The notes under the pieces: model-generated
What the model was told of the DNA's origin: nothing
The model's database searches: none
The model's input: the letters and a program-made list of their open reading frames with translations, nothing else
Source: UBA6115 sp012514225
GTDB lineage: Bacteria > Bacillota > Clostridia > Christensenellales > Aristaeellaceae
Direction: 5' to 3'
Length of the DNA stretch: 64,000 bases
Assembly (NCBI GenBank): GCA_036756425.1
Contig: DAIOLC010000005.1
Span: forward strand, 1 to 64,000
Program-made: the position numbers and the translations under genes
Shown: positions 42,663 to 51,830 of the stretch, one piece after another
Layout of the letters: every line of letters starts with the position of its first letter
Numbering within the stretch: the stretch's first letter is position 1

Positions 42663-44414
42663 TTACTTGATGCCGAAGACGCCCAGGATGCCGCGGGTGA
42701 TGGTGCGGCCCACCGAATACCCGGCGCCCGAGGCGGTGGAGCGGGTGAAGCTTTCCAGCATCCGCTCGCCCAGGCCCTTGACGGTCTTTTGCACCTTGGG
42801 CTGGGGCGCGGGCTTCTCCTGCACGGCGGGCACCTGCTGTTGAGGCTCGTAGCGGCCGGTCTGCGGGTTGTAGACCAGGACCGGCGGGGGCGCCTGGTCG
42901 ACTTTGCGCGCCTGCTGGGGCACGGGGTAGGCAGGCACAGGCGCCGTTTCCGCGGGCAGGGGCGGCTGGTAGGCGGTGGGCTGCATCTCGCGCTCCACGT
43001 ACTGGCCGGTCGCCGGGTCAAAGACCTTCATGCTGTTGCGCTGGGGCTGGGGCGCGGGCTGCGCGGCCGGGCCGACGCTGCCCAGGATTTCCTCCGCCAG
43101 CACCCGGGCCGTGCCCGCGACGCCCTGGGAGGAGAACTTGGCCGCCAGCATCTCGTAGGCGCTCTCGCGGTCGAACATCTGGGTGTACTTGTCCTTCAGC
43201 TCGCTCGTCTCAATCAGCGTGCTGCGCAGGGAGTCGGAGATGGCGCCGATGGCGGACTGGGGCGGCAGGATGACGGCCCGCTGGGTGACGGAGGGGGCGC
43301 CGTCCTCATCCAGGAAGGAGAGGAGGGCCTCGCCGGTCTGCAGCTGGGTGATGGCCTGCTCGGTGTCGAAGTCCGGGTTGGGCCGGAAGGTCTGGGCAAC
43401 GGTGCGGATGACTTTCTGCTCCAGCGGCGTGAAGGCGCGCAGCGCGTGCTGCACCCGGGCCGCCAGCTGGGAGAGGACGGTGGAAGGCACGTCGGTGGGG
43501 TTCTGGGTGATGAAGAATACGCCCACGCCCTTGGAACGGATGAGGCGAATGGTCAGTTCGATCTTGTCCATCAGTTCGCGCGGGCAGTCCACGAACAGCA
43601 GGTGCGCCTCGTCGAAGAAGAAGACCATGCGGGGCAGCTCGCTGTCGCCCTGCTCCGGCAGCAGCTCGTACAGCTCCGCCAGCATCCACAGCATGAACAC
43701 GGAATACATGTTGGGGCGCAGGAAGAGCTTGTCCGCGGCCAGGATGTTAATCATGCCGTTGCCGTTCTCGTCGCGCACCAGCCAGTCCGACAGGTCCAGG
43801 CCCGGCTCGCCGAAGAAGAGGTTGCCGCCCTGGTCTTCCAACACCGCGATGGCGCGCTGGATGGCGCCAACGGAGGCCTTGGCGATGTTGCCGTAGCGCA
43901 GGGTGTACTCGTCCGCGCGGTCGCCGGCGTAGGTCAGCATGGCGCGCAGGTCCTTCAGGTCAATGAGCAGCAGCCCCTCGTCGTCGGCGATGCGGAAGAC
44001 GATGTGCAAAACCCCCGACTGGGTGGCGTTAAGCTGCAGCATGCGGGAAAGCAGCAACGGGCCCATCTCGGACACGGTGGTGCGCACCGGGTGGCCGGAC
44101 ACGCCGTACACGTCCCAGAGGGTGACGGGGTTGGCGCGGGGCGTGAAGTCCTTCAGCCCCACCGTCTCCATGCGCTGGCGGATTCTCTCGTTCATTTCCC
44201 CGGGCTTGGCAAGGCCGGCCAGGTCTCCCTTGACGTCGGCCATGAACACCGGCACGCCCAGCTGGGAAAAAGCCTCGGCCATGACCTGCAGGGTGACGGT
44301 TTTCCCGGTGCCGGTGGCGCCGGAGATCAACCCGTGGCGGTTGGCCATCTGGGGCAGCATGACGACGGGCGATCCCGCGCTGCTCCCCAACCAGATTTTG
44401 TTGTCCAGCAGCAT
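42663..44414 (-). CDS. HerA-like ATPase (DUF853 / YjgR family)
   Basis: A 583-residue P-loop ATPase of the FtsK-HerA superfamily. Walker A is GATGTGKT (32-39); Walker B is MVFFFDEAHLL. FITQNPTDVPSTVLSQLAARVQHAL is the sensor/arginine region typical of DUF853. Residues about 445-545 are a Pro/Gln-rich linker, and the C-terminus (RTITRGILGVFGIK) fits the family end. In other HerA systems a NurA nuclease is adjacent, but none is here. The family's role is not well defined. It has its own promoter. Confidence 0.92.
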   Translation of the reverse strand: MLLDNKIWLGSSAGSPVVMLPQMANRHGLISGATGTGKTVTLQVMAEAFSQLGVPVFMADVKGDLAGLAKPGEMNERIRQRMETVGLKDFTPRANPVTLWDVYGVSGHPVRTTVSEMGPLLLSRMLQLNATQSGVLHIVFRIADDEGLLLIDLKDLRAMLTYAGDRADEYTLRYGNIAKASVGAIQRAIAVLEDQGGNLFFGEPGLDLSDWLVRDENGNGMINILAADKLFLRPNMYSVFMLWMLAELYELLPEQGDSELPRMVFFFDEAHLLFVDCPRELMDKIELTIRLIRSKGVGVFFITQNPTDVPSTVLSQLAARVQHALRAFTPLEQKVIRTVAQTFRPNPDFDTEQAITQLQTGEALLSFLDEDGAPSVTQRAVILPPQSAIGAISDSLRSTLIETSELKDKYTQMFDRESAYEMLAAKFSSQGVAGTARVLAEEILGSVGPAAQPAPQPQRNSMKVFDPATGQYVEREMQPTAYQPPLPAETAPVPAYPVPQQARKVDQAPPPVLVYNPQTGRYEPQQQVPAVQEKPAPQPKVQKTVKGLGERMLESFTRSTASGAGYSVGRTITRGILGVFGIK

Positions 44415-44483
44415 TTCTCAATCCTCCGTTCCTATTTTCCAGGGACAGGCAATCCGATTTCTATCGGGGCTCCATTCACGCGC

Positions 44484-44512
44484 ATTTTATCATACAAAAG
44501 CGCCACGGACAA
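44484..44512 (-). promoter_or_regulatory. Promoter of the HerA-like gene
   Basis: Minus strand TTGTCC, 17-bp spacer, TAAAAT, 70 bases before the start; it abuts the ispDF terminator. Confidence 0.7.
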
Positions 44513-44521
44513 ACAAATTCG

Positions 44522-44556
44522 CCGCGTTTGGCCCCCATCCGGCGGGGGAAACGCGG
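44522..44556 (-). terminator. Terminator of the ispDF operon
   Basis: Bipartite stem CCGCGTTT + CCCCC / GGGGG + AAACGCGG with a GG bulge; minus tail AATTTGTTTG. Its tail overlaps the next -35 box. Confidence 0.75.
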
Positions 44557-44602
44557 GATGAGTCTTTCGGATGCACCCATTTGGGAAGCGGTCTGGCGCC
44601 TG

Positions 44603-45763
44603 TCACTCCCCCGCCGGGGGCTCTTCCAATCCTTCCGTTTCCTTAACAAGCGCGGAAGCCTGGGCGGACATGCCCTCCTCCCTGCCCTCGAAGCCCATCC
44701 CCTCGGTGGTGGTGGCCTTCACAGATACACGGGACAGGGGCAGGCCCAGGGCCCGCGCGATATTGAGGCGCATCTGCGGGATGTAGGGCGCGAGCCGCGG
44801 CCGCTGGGCCAGAACGGTCAGGTCGCACTGGTGGGGAACGAACCCCTTTTCGCGCATCAGTTCCCGCGTTTTCTCCAGCAGCAGCAGTGAGGAGACGCCC
44901 TTGTACTCCGGACGGCTGTCGGGGAAATGCGTGCCGATGTCGCCCAGGGCGCAGGCGCCCAGCAGGGCGTCGGTCAGCGCGTGCAGGGCGACGTCGGCGT
45001 CCGAATGCCCCAGCAGCCCGGTTTCGTGGGGGATATCGACGCCGCAGAGCACCAGGGCGCGGCCCTCCGCCAGGCGGTGGGCGTCGTACCCCGTGCCGGC
45101 GCGCAGGCAGCCTGAAAGCAGCCGCTCGGCCATGTCCAGGTCCTCCCTCCGGGTGATTTTGAAGTTGCGCGGCTCGCCGGGAACGAGCGCCACCGGCTCG
45201 CCCAGCCGCTCCACCAGGCCCGCGTCGTCCGTCAGCGCGTCGGGGCTGGCGGCATAGGCTTTCTCCAGCAGCCCGCGGCGGAAGCCCTGGGGCGTCTGCA
45301 CGCGGTACAGCCCTTCCCGGGGCAGGGTGCGCGTGGCGTTCCCGCTTCGCCCGCGCAGGGTGTCGTCCACCGGCAGCGCCGGCACCGCGGCGCCGGTCTG
45401 GCTTGCGGCCGCGAGCACCGCACGGATGAGGCGGCCGGAGGGAAAGGGCCGGGCGGCGTCGTGGACGAGCAGGATGTCCGCGTCCTCCGGCAGGGCGCGA
45501 AGCGCGCGCTCCACCGAATGCCGCCGCTGCGCGCCGCCGGTCACGACGGCGTCCGCGGACAGGCCGGCTGCGTCCATCGCGCCGTAAAATGCGTCCCGCT
45601 CCCCCTCCCCGACGGCCAGGACGATATGCTTGCAATGCGGTTGCAGCGCGCGCAGGGCATGCAAAAACAGGGGCTCTCCGCCCAGGGGCAGCAGGGCCTT
45701 GTTCCGCCCGGCGCCCAGGCGCGTCCCGGCGCCCGCTGCCAGCAGGATGCCGCAGACGCTCAT
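44603..45763 (-). CDS. ispDF: Bifunctional IspD/IspF (MEP pathway)
   Basis: A 386-residue fusion for two steps of isoprenoid synthesis. The N-terminal IspD part (about 1-220) has the CTP loop AAGAGTRLGAGRNKALLPLGG, LVHDAARPF and DDAGLVERLG. The C-terminal IspF part (about 228-380) starts AGTGYDAHRLAEGR with zinc ligands in YDAHR and HSDADVALHALTDALLG, then FPDSRPEYKG and TTTEGMGFEG. The intermediate enzyme IspE is not here. The ATG overlaps the DUF4364 stop. Last gene of a long minus-strand run. Confidence 0.96.
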   Translation of the reverse strand: MSVCGILLAAGAGTRLGAGRNKALLPLGGEPLFLHALRALQPHCKHIVLAVGEGERDAFYGAMDAAGLSADAVVTGGAQRRHSVERALRALPEDADILLVHDAARPFPSGRLIRAVLAAASQTGAAVPALPVDDTLRGRSGNATRTLPREGLYRVQTPQGFRRGLLEKAYAASPDALTDDAGLVERLGEPVALVPGEPRNFKITRREDLDMAERLLSGCLRAGTGYDAHRLAEGRALVLCGVDIPHETGLLGHSDADVALHALTDALLGACALGDIGTHFPDSRPEYKGVSSLLLLEKTRELMREKGFVPHQCDLTVLAQRPRLAPYIPQMRLNIARALGLPLSRVSVKATTTEGMGFEGREEGMSAQASALVKETEGLEEPPAGE

Positions 45764-46305
45764 TCGCCCGCGCCGCCTTCGGAGAGCCGGCTCAGGATAA
45801 AATCGTAAATGTCCCGCGCGCCGTCCGGCCAGGCCAGGCGGAAGCGCTCCGCCAGCTCGGCCGTGGGCAGGGACAGGTCCAGCGACATCAGGCGCATGCC
45901 GCCCTCGGCTACGCCCATACGGGCGTGGTACTCGTTTCTCCCCTCGTGGGAGACCTCGGCGAACAGCTCCCGCTCCCGCTTCAGCCGGGCGCGGTAATCC
46001 GGCGCCGCCGCCCGGATTTTCTCCAGCACGCTGGTGCCCACGCGCTGGGAGAACAGCGCGATGGCCTCCCCGCCCGGCGGGGCGAGGGTATAGCGGTCGT
46101 CCCCGCGCTCCGGCTCCTTTTGCAGCTGGCCGCCCCGGGTCAGGTCGTACAGCGCGCTTTGCAGGTCGAAGTAGTTCATCAGGTCGTTTTCCGCCATGAA
46201 GGCAATCAGCTGCAGGTTGGTGCAGGACCCCAGCTCGCTGACGGCAAAGAGCGTCAGCAGCTTGCGCTCCGTTTCTCCCAGGCGGAAGACCGGCAACTCA
46301 GCCAT
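45760..46305 (-). CDS. DUF4364 family protein
   Basis: A 181-residue protein of a Clostridia-specific family. The N-terminal part (KLLTLFAVSELGSCTNLQLIAFM, YFDLQSALYDLTRGGQL) is a winged-helix-like fold, followed by a helical segment and a SHEGRNEYHARMGVAEGG strand region. Possibly a DNA-binding regulator. ATG 46305 has AGGAGG 9 bases upstream and overlaps the helicase gene by 8 bases. Confidence 0.85.
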   Translation of the reverse strand: MAELPVFRLGETERKLLTLFAVSELGSCTNLQLIAFMAENDLMNYFDLQSALYDLTRGGQLQKEPERGDDRYTLAPPGGEAIALFSQRVGTSVLEKIRAAAPDYRARLKRERELFAEVSHEGRNEYHARMGVAEGGMRLMSLDLSLPTAELAERFRLAWPDGARDIYDFILSRLSEGGAGE

Positions 46306-48598
46306 GCTCGCCCGCCTCCTCCTGCCGCCCGGCCCAGAACGCCCGGGCGAGCGACGATATTTCCTCACCGGAATATACCCTCCTGGGGCGGAGGTGCCCG
46401 GGCATCAGCGCGGAAACCCGCTTTTGGGCATAGCGGTCGTCCATCAGCAGCAGCACGCCGCGGTCCGCGTCCGAGCGGATGAGCCGGCCGGCGGCCTGCA
46501 GCACCCGGTGCATGCCGGGAATCTGGTAGGCGTAGGCAAAGCCGTCCCCGAAGGCTTCCCGCATCCGCCCGCGGTACAATTCGCGCTCCGGGTTGACCTG
46601 GGGCAATCCCACGCCCAGCACGGCGGCGCCGATCAAGGCCGTCCCCGGCAGGTCCACCCCCTCGGCGAACACGCCGCCCAGCACGCACAGACCCAGTACG
46701 GGCGCGTCGCCGGCGGTGAAGGCGCCGAGGAAGTCGCTGCGCTGCGTTTCGTCCATCCGGGGGCGCTGGGCGAGGAGGGGAAGGGCGGGCCGCGCCTGTT
46801 CCAGCAGCGGCAGCAGGGCCTGCAGGTAGGCGAAGGAGGGCAGGTAGGCGATGTACTTGCCGGGCTTGCTGTAAAACAGGGCCTGCAGCGCTTCCGCCGC
46901 GGGGGCCAGGCTGGCCTCGCGCGCGCCAAATCGCGTGTTGAGCGGCAATTGCAGGGTCAGCAGATGCTCCGGCGGGAAGGGCGAGGGCAGGTTCAGGCAG
47001 GCGTCCTCCGCTTCCCCGCCCAGCGTTTCCCGCATGGCGGAAAGCGGCAGCAGGGTGGCGGAATAGTAGACGCAGCCGGCCAGGCGGCGGGAGGCTTCCC
47101 GCAGGTGGGGAGCGGGGTTGAGACACAGCACGCGGATATGGCCCGTTTTCTTGTCCGCATCCCGGGTCAGCGCGTAGTCCTCCGGGGTTTCCCGCATCCG
47201 GTTGGCGGCGGAGAGGAAGGAAATCAGCCCGCGGACGGTCTCCGCGGCGCCGGGGGCGTGCGTTTGCGAAAGGGCTGCCAGCAGGGCGGCGGCCGCGCCG
47301 GCCAGCGTTTCGTCGCCGAAGGGGTCGCCCTCCCGGCAGACCGCGTCCCGCAGGGCGGTGCAGGCGCGGTACACGCCGCCCCGGCCCAGGGCTTTGCTGG
47401 CGGCGCGCCGGAACTCCAGCAGCCGGCGCAGGCTGATTTCGCCGGAGAGCATCTCCCGCGCGCGGTCGGGCAGGTTGTGCGCCTCGTCCACCAGCAGGGT
47501 GACCCCGCGGGGGCGGTCGAAGACGCGGCTCAGGCGCACCTGGGGGTCAAAGGCGTAGTTGTAGTCGCACACCACCAAATCCGCGATTTCACACAGGGCG
47601 AGGGAAAACTCGAAAGGGCACAGCCCGTGGCGCTCCGCGGCCGAGAGGACGTACCCGGTGTCCCAGTCCCCGGCGTCCAGCGCCTCTTCCAGGGCCGCCG
47701 GCTGGCGCAGGTAGTGGCCCTTCGCCCGGGGGCAGAAATCCGGGTGGCAGCGCACCTGCTCCATGGGACAGAGGGACTCCTTGGCGGCCAGCGTCAGGAA
47801 GTGGAGCGGCAGGCCCGACGACCGCATCCGGGCGGCTTCCTTTGCCACGGAGGCGCGCTGGGTGCCCCGCGCGGTCAGGCAGAAAACCTGGCGGTTCTTC
47901 CCTTGCCCCAGCGCCTTGAGCGCGGGGAAGAGCACCGCGGCGCTCTTGCCGGTGCCGGTAGGCATCACGGCGAACAGGCGCCTGCGGCGCGCGATGGCGA
48001 GATAGGCCTGCTCCGCCATCTCCCGCTGCCCGGGGCGGTATTCCGGGTAGGGGAAGGGCAGCCCGGCCAGCGCCGCGTCCCGCCGCAGCGCCCGCTGCCG
48101 CAGCCGGGCATGCCAGGCGGCGTAGGGCCGCAGCAAACCAAAAAAGGCGGTCTCCAGGCGCGGAGCCGGCCAGGCCTCGTCAAACGCGGCCTTCACGCGG
48201 CCTTCCGGGGTTACGTAGGATACCCGCAGGCGCACGCAACCCAGGCTGTCCCGGCGGGCGAGCATGAAGCCGTAGCAGGCCGCCTGCAGGAGGTGCTCCG
48301 GCAGCGGCCGCTCCGGCACGTCCGGCGGGCAGAGCTTGATTTCCTCGATGGTTGGCGGGGACGTCCCGGGGTCGTACAGGTCCATGCGGCCGGTGACGCG
48401 CAGGGGCAGCCCCGCCTCCCCGCCTTCCCAGGAAAGCGCGGATTCCGCGGCGCCTGCGCTTTCGCCCTGGCGGGCCAGGTGGCCCCGGCGGCCCAACTCC
48501 ATCAGCTGGGCGGAGACGGGCAGGATGTCCGGCGGGAAGACGGAGAAAGCGACCAGCGCGCGCACGGAGACCCGCAGGGCGGCGGGCGTGTCGCTCAC
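46298..48598 (-). CDS. Rad3/DinG-type helicase with N-terminal RecB/Cas4-like nuclease domain
   Basis: A 766-residue superfamily 2 helicase. The N-terminal about 165 residues have the PD-(D/E)XK pattern of RecB/Cas4 nucleases: GRMD (Asp73), IEEIK (Glu85/86, Lys88) and HLLQAACYGFM (Gln105, Tyr109). The helicase has Walker A MPTGTGKS (212-219), four Cys of an XPD-type iron-sulfur cluster (LCPMEQVRC, DFCP, GLCPFE), DEAH in LLVDEAHNLPDRA and a C-terminal HELICc2-like part with AAGRLIRSDADRG. It probably resolves or processes DNA ends or G-rich structures. ATG 48598 overlaps the truA stop. Confidence 0.88.
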   Translation of the reverse strand: MSDTPAALRVSVRALVAFSVFPPDILPVSAQLMELGRRGHLARQGESAGAAESALSWEGGEAGLPLRVTGRMDLYDPGTSPPTIEEIKLCPPDVPERPLPEHLLQAACYGFMLARRDSLGCVRLRVSYVTPEGRVKAAFDEAWPAPRLETAFFGLLRPYAAWHARLRQRALRRDAALAGLPFPYPEYRPGQREMAEQAYLAIARRRRLFAVMPTGTGKSAAVLFPALKALGQGKNRQVFCLTARGTQRASVAKEAARMRSSGLPLHFLTLAAKESLCPMEQVRCHPDFCPRAKGHYLRQPAALEEALDAGDWDTGYVLSAAERHGLCPFEFSLALCEIADLVVCDYNYAFDPQVRLSRVFDRPRGVTLLVDEAHNLPDRAREMLSGEISLRRLLEFRRAASKALGRGGVYRACTALRDAVCREGDPFGDETLAGAAAALLAALSQTHAPGAAETVRGLISFLSAANRMRETPEDYALTRDADKKTGHIRVLCLNPAPHLREASRRLAGCVYYSATLLPLSAMRETLGGEAEDACLNLPSPFPPEHLLTLQLPLNTRFGAREASLAPAAEALQALFYSKPGKYIAYLPSFAYLQALLPLLEQARPALPLLAQRPRMDETQRSDFLGAFTAGDAPVLGLCVLGGVFAEGVDLPGTALIGAAVLGVGLPQVNPERELYRGRMREAFGDGFAYAYQIPGMHRVLQAAGRLIRSDADRGVLLLMDDRYAQKRVSALMPGHLRPRRVYSGEEISSLARAFWAGRQEEAGEHG

Positions 48599-49350
48599 GT
48601 CAGGCCCTCGTAGTCGACCCGCACCAGCGTCAGGCCCCGGGCGGGCGCGGTAGGCCCCAGCGCCAGGCGGTCGCCGCTTTCAAAGGCGCGGAGGAAGGCG
48701 TCCGGCGGCAGTTTGCAAAGGCCGACTTGGATCAGGGTGCCGGCGATGATGCGCACCATGTTGTACAAAAAGGCGTCGCCCGACACCGTCAGCACCCATT
48801 CCTCGCCCCGGTACTCCAGGCGCGCGGCAAACAGGGTGCGCACGGTGGTTTTCGCGCTGCCGCCGGCCGCCTGGAAGGCCTTGAAATCATGCCATCCCGG
48901 CAGGCTGCCGAGGGCCTCCCGCATTTTGCCTTCGTCCAGCGGCAGGGGGACGAAGGCGGCGAAGTGCCGCAGCAGGGCGCCGGGCTGGCGCCGGTTGAGG
49001 ATGCGGTATTGGTATTCCTTGCCGGTCGCCGAAAACCGCGCGTGCAGCCCCGGGTCCACCCGCTGGGCGCGGGTCGCGCGGACGTCCGGCGGCAGGAGGG
49101 TGTTGAGCACGAAGGGCCACTTGTCGTCCGGGATGCCAGCCGCGGTGTCGAAATGGGCGCGCTGGCCCAGCGCGTGCACGCCCGCGTCGGTGCGGCTGGC
49201 GCCGGTGACCTGCACGGGGCGGCGCGTGGCCTTCCCCAGCGCGGTCTCCACTTCCTCCTGCACGCTCCTGCCGTTGATCTGGCGCTGCCAGCCGGAAAAG
49301 CGGGTGCCGTCGTATTCCAGGGTCAGCAGGATGCGGCGGGGGCCGTTCAT
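48595..49350 (-). CDS. truA: tRNA pseudouridine synthase A
   Basis: Makes pseudouridine at positions 38-40 of tRNA anticodon arms; 251 residues. The catalytic Asp lies in ASRTDAGVHALGQ; other motifs are LEYDGTRFSGWQRQ, LLPPDVRA, FSATGKEYQYRI and YNMVRIIAGTLIQVG. ATG 49350 overlaps the ecfT stop by 4 bases. The ecfA1-ecfA2-ecfT-truA order is widespread in Firmicutes. Confidence 0.96.
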   Translation of the reverse strand: MNGPRRILLTLEYDGTRFSGWQRQINGRSVQEEVETALGKATRRPVQVTGASRTDAGVHALGQRAHFDTAAGIPDDKWPFVLNTLLPPDVRATRAQRVDPGLHARFSATGKEYQYRILNRRQPGALLRHFAAFVPLPLDEGKMREALGSLPGWHDFKAFQAAGGSAKTTVRTLFAARLEYRGEEWVLTVSGDAFLYNMVRIIAGTLIQVGLCKLPPDAFLRAFESGDRLALGPTAPARGLTLVRVDYEGLT

Positions 49351-50150
49351 TTAATAAATCCCGGCAGGAGGAGGACGAGGTAAAGCAGGGCCATCGTCAG
49401 GAAGGCGACGGCGTCCCGGCGGCGGAACTTCAACACGTGCAGCCGGGTGCGGCCCTCCCCGCCGCGGTAGCAGCGGGCTTCCATGGCCATGGCCAGGTCG
49501 CCCGCCCGGCGGAAAGCGCTGACGAACAGCGGCACCAGCAGGGGAATCATCGCCTTGGCCCGCTTGACAAGGTTGCCGCTTTCAAAGTCCGCACCCCGCG
49601 CGGTCTGGGCCTTCATGATTTTGTCGGCCTCCTCCACCAGGGTGGGGATGAATCGCAGCGCGATGGTCATCATCATCGCCATCTCGTGGGCGGGAAACTT
49701 GAACACCTTCAGCGGCGAGGCCAGCCGCTCCAGCCCGTCCGTCAGCGTGACGGGGGCGGTGGTCAGGGTCAGGATGCTGCTGCCGGTGACCAGGAACACC
49801 AGCCGGAGGGAGAAGTGCACGGCGTTCATCAGCCCCTCCTGCTTGACAACGACGGGCCCGATGCGGAGCAGCTCGGTCGTCCCGGCGCCGAAGAACAGGT
49901 TGAGGATGAAGGTGAAGGCCAGCAGGATGCGCATGGGGCGCAGGCTCCGGAGCATCAGGGCGGCGGGCAGCTTCGACATCCAGGCCGCGAAGGCCAGGTA
50001 GAGGGCGACGGGGATGTACAGCCACAGGTCGCGCACCAGGAACACCGCGATGAGGTAGAGGAAGGCCAGGACGATTTTGGCGCGCGGGTCCAGCCGGTGC
50101 ACCGGGCTGTCCACCGGGTAATACTGCCCCAGGGTGATGTCACGCAGCAT
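49347..50150 (-). CDS. ecfT: ECF transporter transmembrane subunit EcfT
   Basis: Integral membrane coupling subunit of energy-coupling factor vitamin importers; 267 residues. Starts ITLGQYYPVDSPVHRLDPRAKI and has about five membrane helices. The two ATPase-contact motifs with Ala-Arg-Gly are seen in KAQTARGADFE and, later, MAMEARCYRGGEGR. It works with EcfA1/EcfA2 and interchangeable S-components encoded elsewhere. Overlaps ecfA2 by 11 bases. Confidence 0.95.
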   Translation of the reverse strand: MLRDITLGQYYPVDSPVHRLDPRAKIVLAFLYLIAVFLVRDLWLYIPVALYLAFAAWMSKLPAALMLRSLRPMRILLAFTFILNLFFGAGTTELLRIGPVVVKQEGLMNAVHFSLRLVFLVTGSSILTLTTAPVTLTDGLERLASPLKVFKFPAHEMAMMMTIALRFIPTLVEEADKIMKAQTARGADFESGNLVKRAKAMIPLLVPLFVSAFRRAGDLAMAMEARCYRGGEGRTRLHVLKFRRRDAVAFLTMALLYLVLLLPGFIK

Positions 50151-51000
50151 CGCCGTCCCCCCCTTTGATGAGCAGGGCGAGTTCCGCCGCGATGTCCTCC
50201 AGCCGGGCGCGCTCGGCCAGTTCCAGCCCGCCTTCCCGCAGCAGGCGCGCCAGCTTGAACCCCTGGGGCACGTCCAGGCCCATCCGGGTCAGCCGGTCGT
50301 ACTGCGAGAAGACCTCTTCGGCCGTGCCCTCCATGGCCAGGGCGCCCTTTTCCAGCACCGCGACCCGGGTGGCCAGCCGCGCCACGTCGTCCATGGCGTG
50401 GGAAATCAGCACCACCGTGGTGCCGGAGCGGTTCAGCCGCTGCACGTCCTCCAGCAGGAAGTCCCGTCCCCGCGGGTCCAGCCCGGCGGTGGGCTCGTCC
50501 AGCACCAGCACGCGCGGCCGCATGGCCAGGACGCCCGCCAGCGCGGCGCGGCGCATCTGGCCGCCGGAGAGCTCAAAGGGCGAGCGCGGGCTGATTTCGC
50601 CGAAGTCCAGCCCCACCAGCGCCAGCGCCTCCCGAACCCGCGCGTCGATTTCCGCGTCGGACAGGCCCATGTTCCGGGGGCCGAAGGCGACGTCCTTGTA
50701 GACGGTTTCCTCAAACAGCTGGTGCTCCGGGTACTGGAACACCAGCCCGACCTGGAAGCGCAGCGCGCGGCGGTTGGCGTCCCCGGCGTTGATGTCCTGC
50801 CCGTCCAGCAGCACGCGGCCGGAGGTGGGCTTCAGCAGGCCGTTGAGGTGCTGGGCCAGGGTGGACTTGCCCGAGCCCGTGTGGCCGATCAGGGCCAGCA
50901 GCTCGCCGTCCCGGACGGTCAGGTCGACCTTGTCCAGCGCCACGGTGGTCTGGGGGCCGGAGCGGTAGGCGTGGCTTACCTGTTCAAGCACGAGGGGCAC
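50140..51000 (-). CDS. ecfA2: ECF transporter ATPase EcfA2
   Basis: ABC ATPase of 286 residues: Walker A GHTGSGKST, Q-loop VFQYPEHQLFEETV, signature LSGGQMRR, Walker B VLVLDEPTAGLD, H-loop ISHAMDD. GTG 51000 is chosen because GGAGGTGA lies 8 bases upstream and it overlaps ecfA1 by 25 bases; a longer frame reaching back to 51240 is a shadow of ecfA1. It pairs with EcfA1. Confidence 0.95.
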   Translation of the reverse strand: MPLVLEQVSHAYRSGPQTTVALDKVDLTVRDGELLALIGHTGSGKSTLAQHLNGLLKPTSGRVLLDGQDINAGDANRRALRFQVGLVFQYPEHQLFEETVYKDVAFGPRNMGLSDAEIDARVREALALVGLDFGEISPRSPFELSGGQMRRAALAGVLAMRPRVLVLDEPTAGLDPRGRDFLLEDVQRLNRSGTTVVLISHAMDDVARLATRVAVLEKGALAMEGTAEEVFSQYDRLTRMGLDVPQGFKLARLLREGGLELAERARLEDIAAELALLIKGGDGDAA

Positions 51001-51830
51001 AGCCGCTTCACCTCCTCCACCATTTCGTCCACCGTCAGGATGTCCGCGCGCGCCGGGACGCCCCGCTCCTGGAGCAGCCGCGCCAGCCGGGTCATCGGTG
51101 GCACGTCCAGCCGCAGGGCGCGCAGCGCGTCCACCTGCGAGAAGACCGCCTTCGGGGTCCCGTCCATGGCGACCCGCCCGTGGTCCATCACCAGCACGCG
51201 CCCGGCCAGGGCGGCCTCCTCCATGAAATGGGTAATCCACACCACGGTGATGCCGGCGTCGCGGTTGAGCGCGCGCACGGTGTCCAGCACCTCCTTGCGC
51301 CCCTGGGGGTCCAGCATCGCGGTGGCCTCGTCCAGGATAAGCGCCTCCGGCCGCATGGCCAGGATGCCGGCGATGGCGACGCGCTGCTTCTGCCCGCCGG
51401 AGAGCAGGTGGGGCGCGCGGTCGCGGAAATCGTACATGCCCGTCAGGCGGAGCGCCTCGTCAATCCGGGCGGGCATCTCGTCCGTGGGCACGCCGATGTT
51501 TTCCAGCCCGAAGGCCACGTCGTCGTAGACCTGGGTGGCGACCAGCTGGTTGTCCGGGTTCTGGAAGACCATGCCGGCGGTGCGGCGGATGTCCCAGGTG
51601 TAGCGGTCCTCCCGGGTGTCCATGCCGCTGACGGTCACGCTGCCCCCGGTGGGCAGGTACAGGCCGTTGAGCAGCTTCGCCAGGGTGGACTTGCCCGAAC
51701 CGTTGTGCCCCAGCACGGCCAGGAACTGGCCCCGGGGCACGTCGAAGCTGACGCCGGTGAGCGCCGGCGGCGACTCCGGGTCGTAGCGGTATTCCAGGTC
51801 CGAAACGGTCAGGTGGGGCGCGTCGGTCAT
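50976..51830 (-). CDS. ecfA1: ECF transporter ATPase EcfA1
   Basis: ABC ATPase of 284 residues: Walker A GHNGSGKST, Q-loop VFQNPDNQLVATQVYDDVAFG, signature LSGGQKQR, Walker B ALILDEATAMLD, H-loop ITHFMEE. The VATQVYDDVAFGLEN stretch is typical of EcfA1. ATG 51830 overlaps the tgt stop by 4 bases. Together with ecfA2 and ecfT it powers uptake of several vitamins. Confidence 0.95.
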   Translation of the reverse strand: MTDAPHLTVSDLEYRYDPESPPALTGVSFDVPRGQFLAVLGHNGSGKSTLAKLLNGLYLPTGGSVTVSGMDTREDRYTWDIRRTAGMVFQNPDNQLVATQVYDDVAFGLENIGVPTDEMPARIDEALRLTGMYDFRDRAPHLLSGGQKQRVAIAGILAMRPEALILDEATAMLDPQGRKEVLDTVRALNRDAGITVVWITHFMEEAALAGRVLVMDHGRVAMDGTPKAVFSQVDALRALRLDVPPMTRLARLLQERGVPARADILTVDEMVEEVKRLCPSCLNR

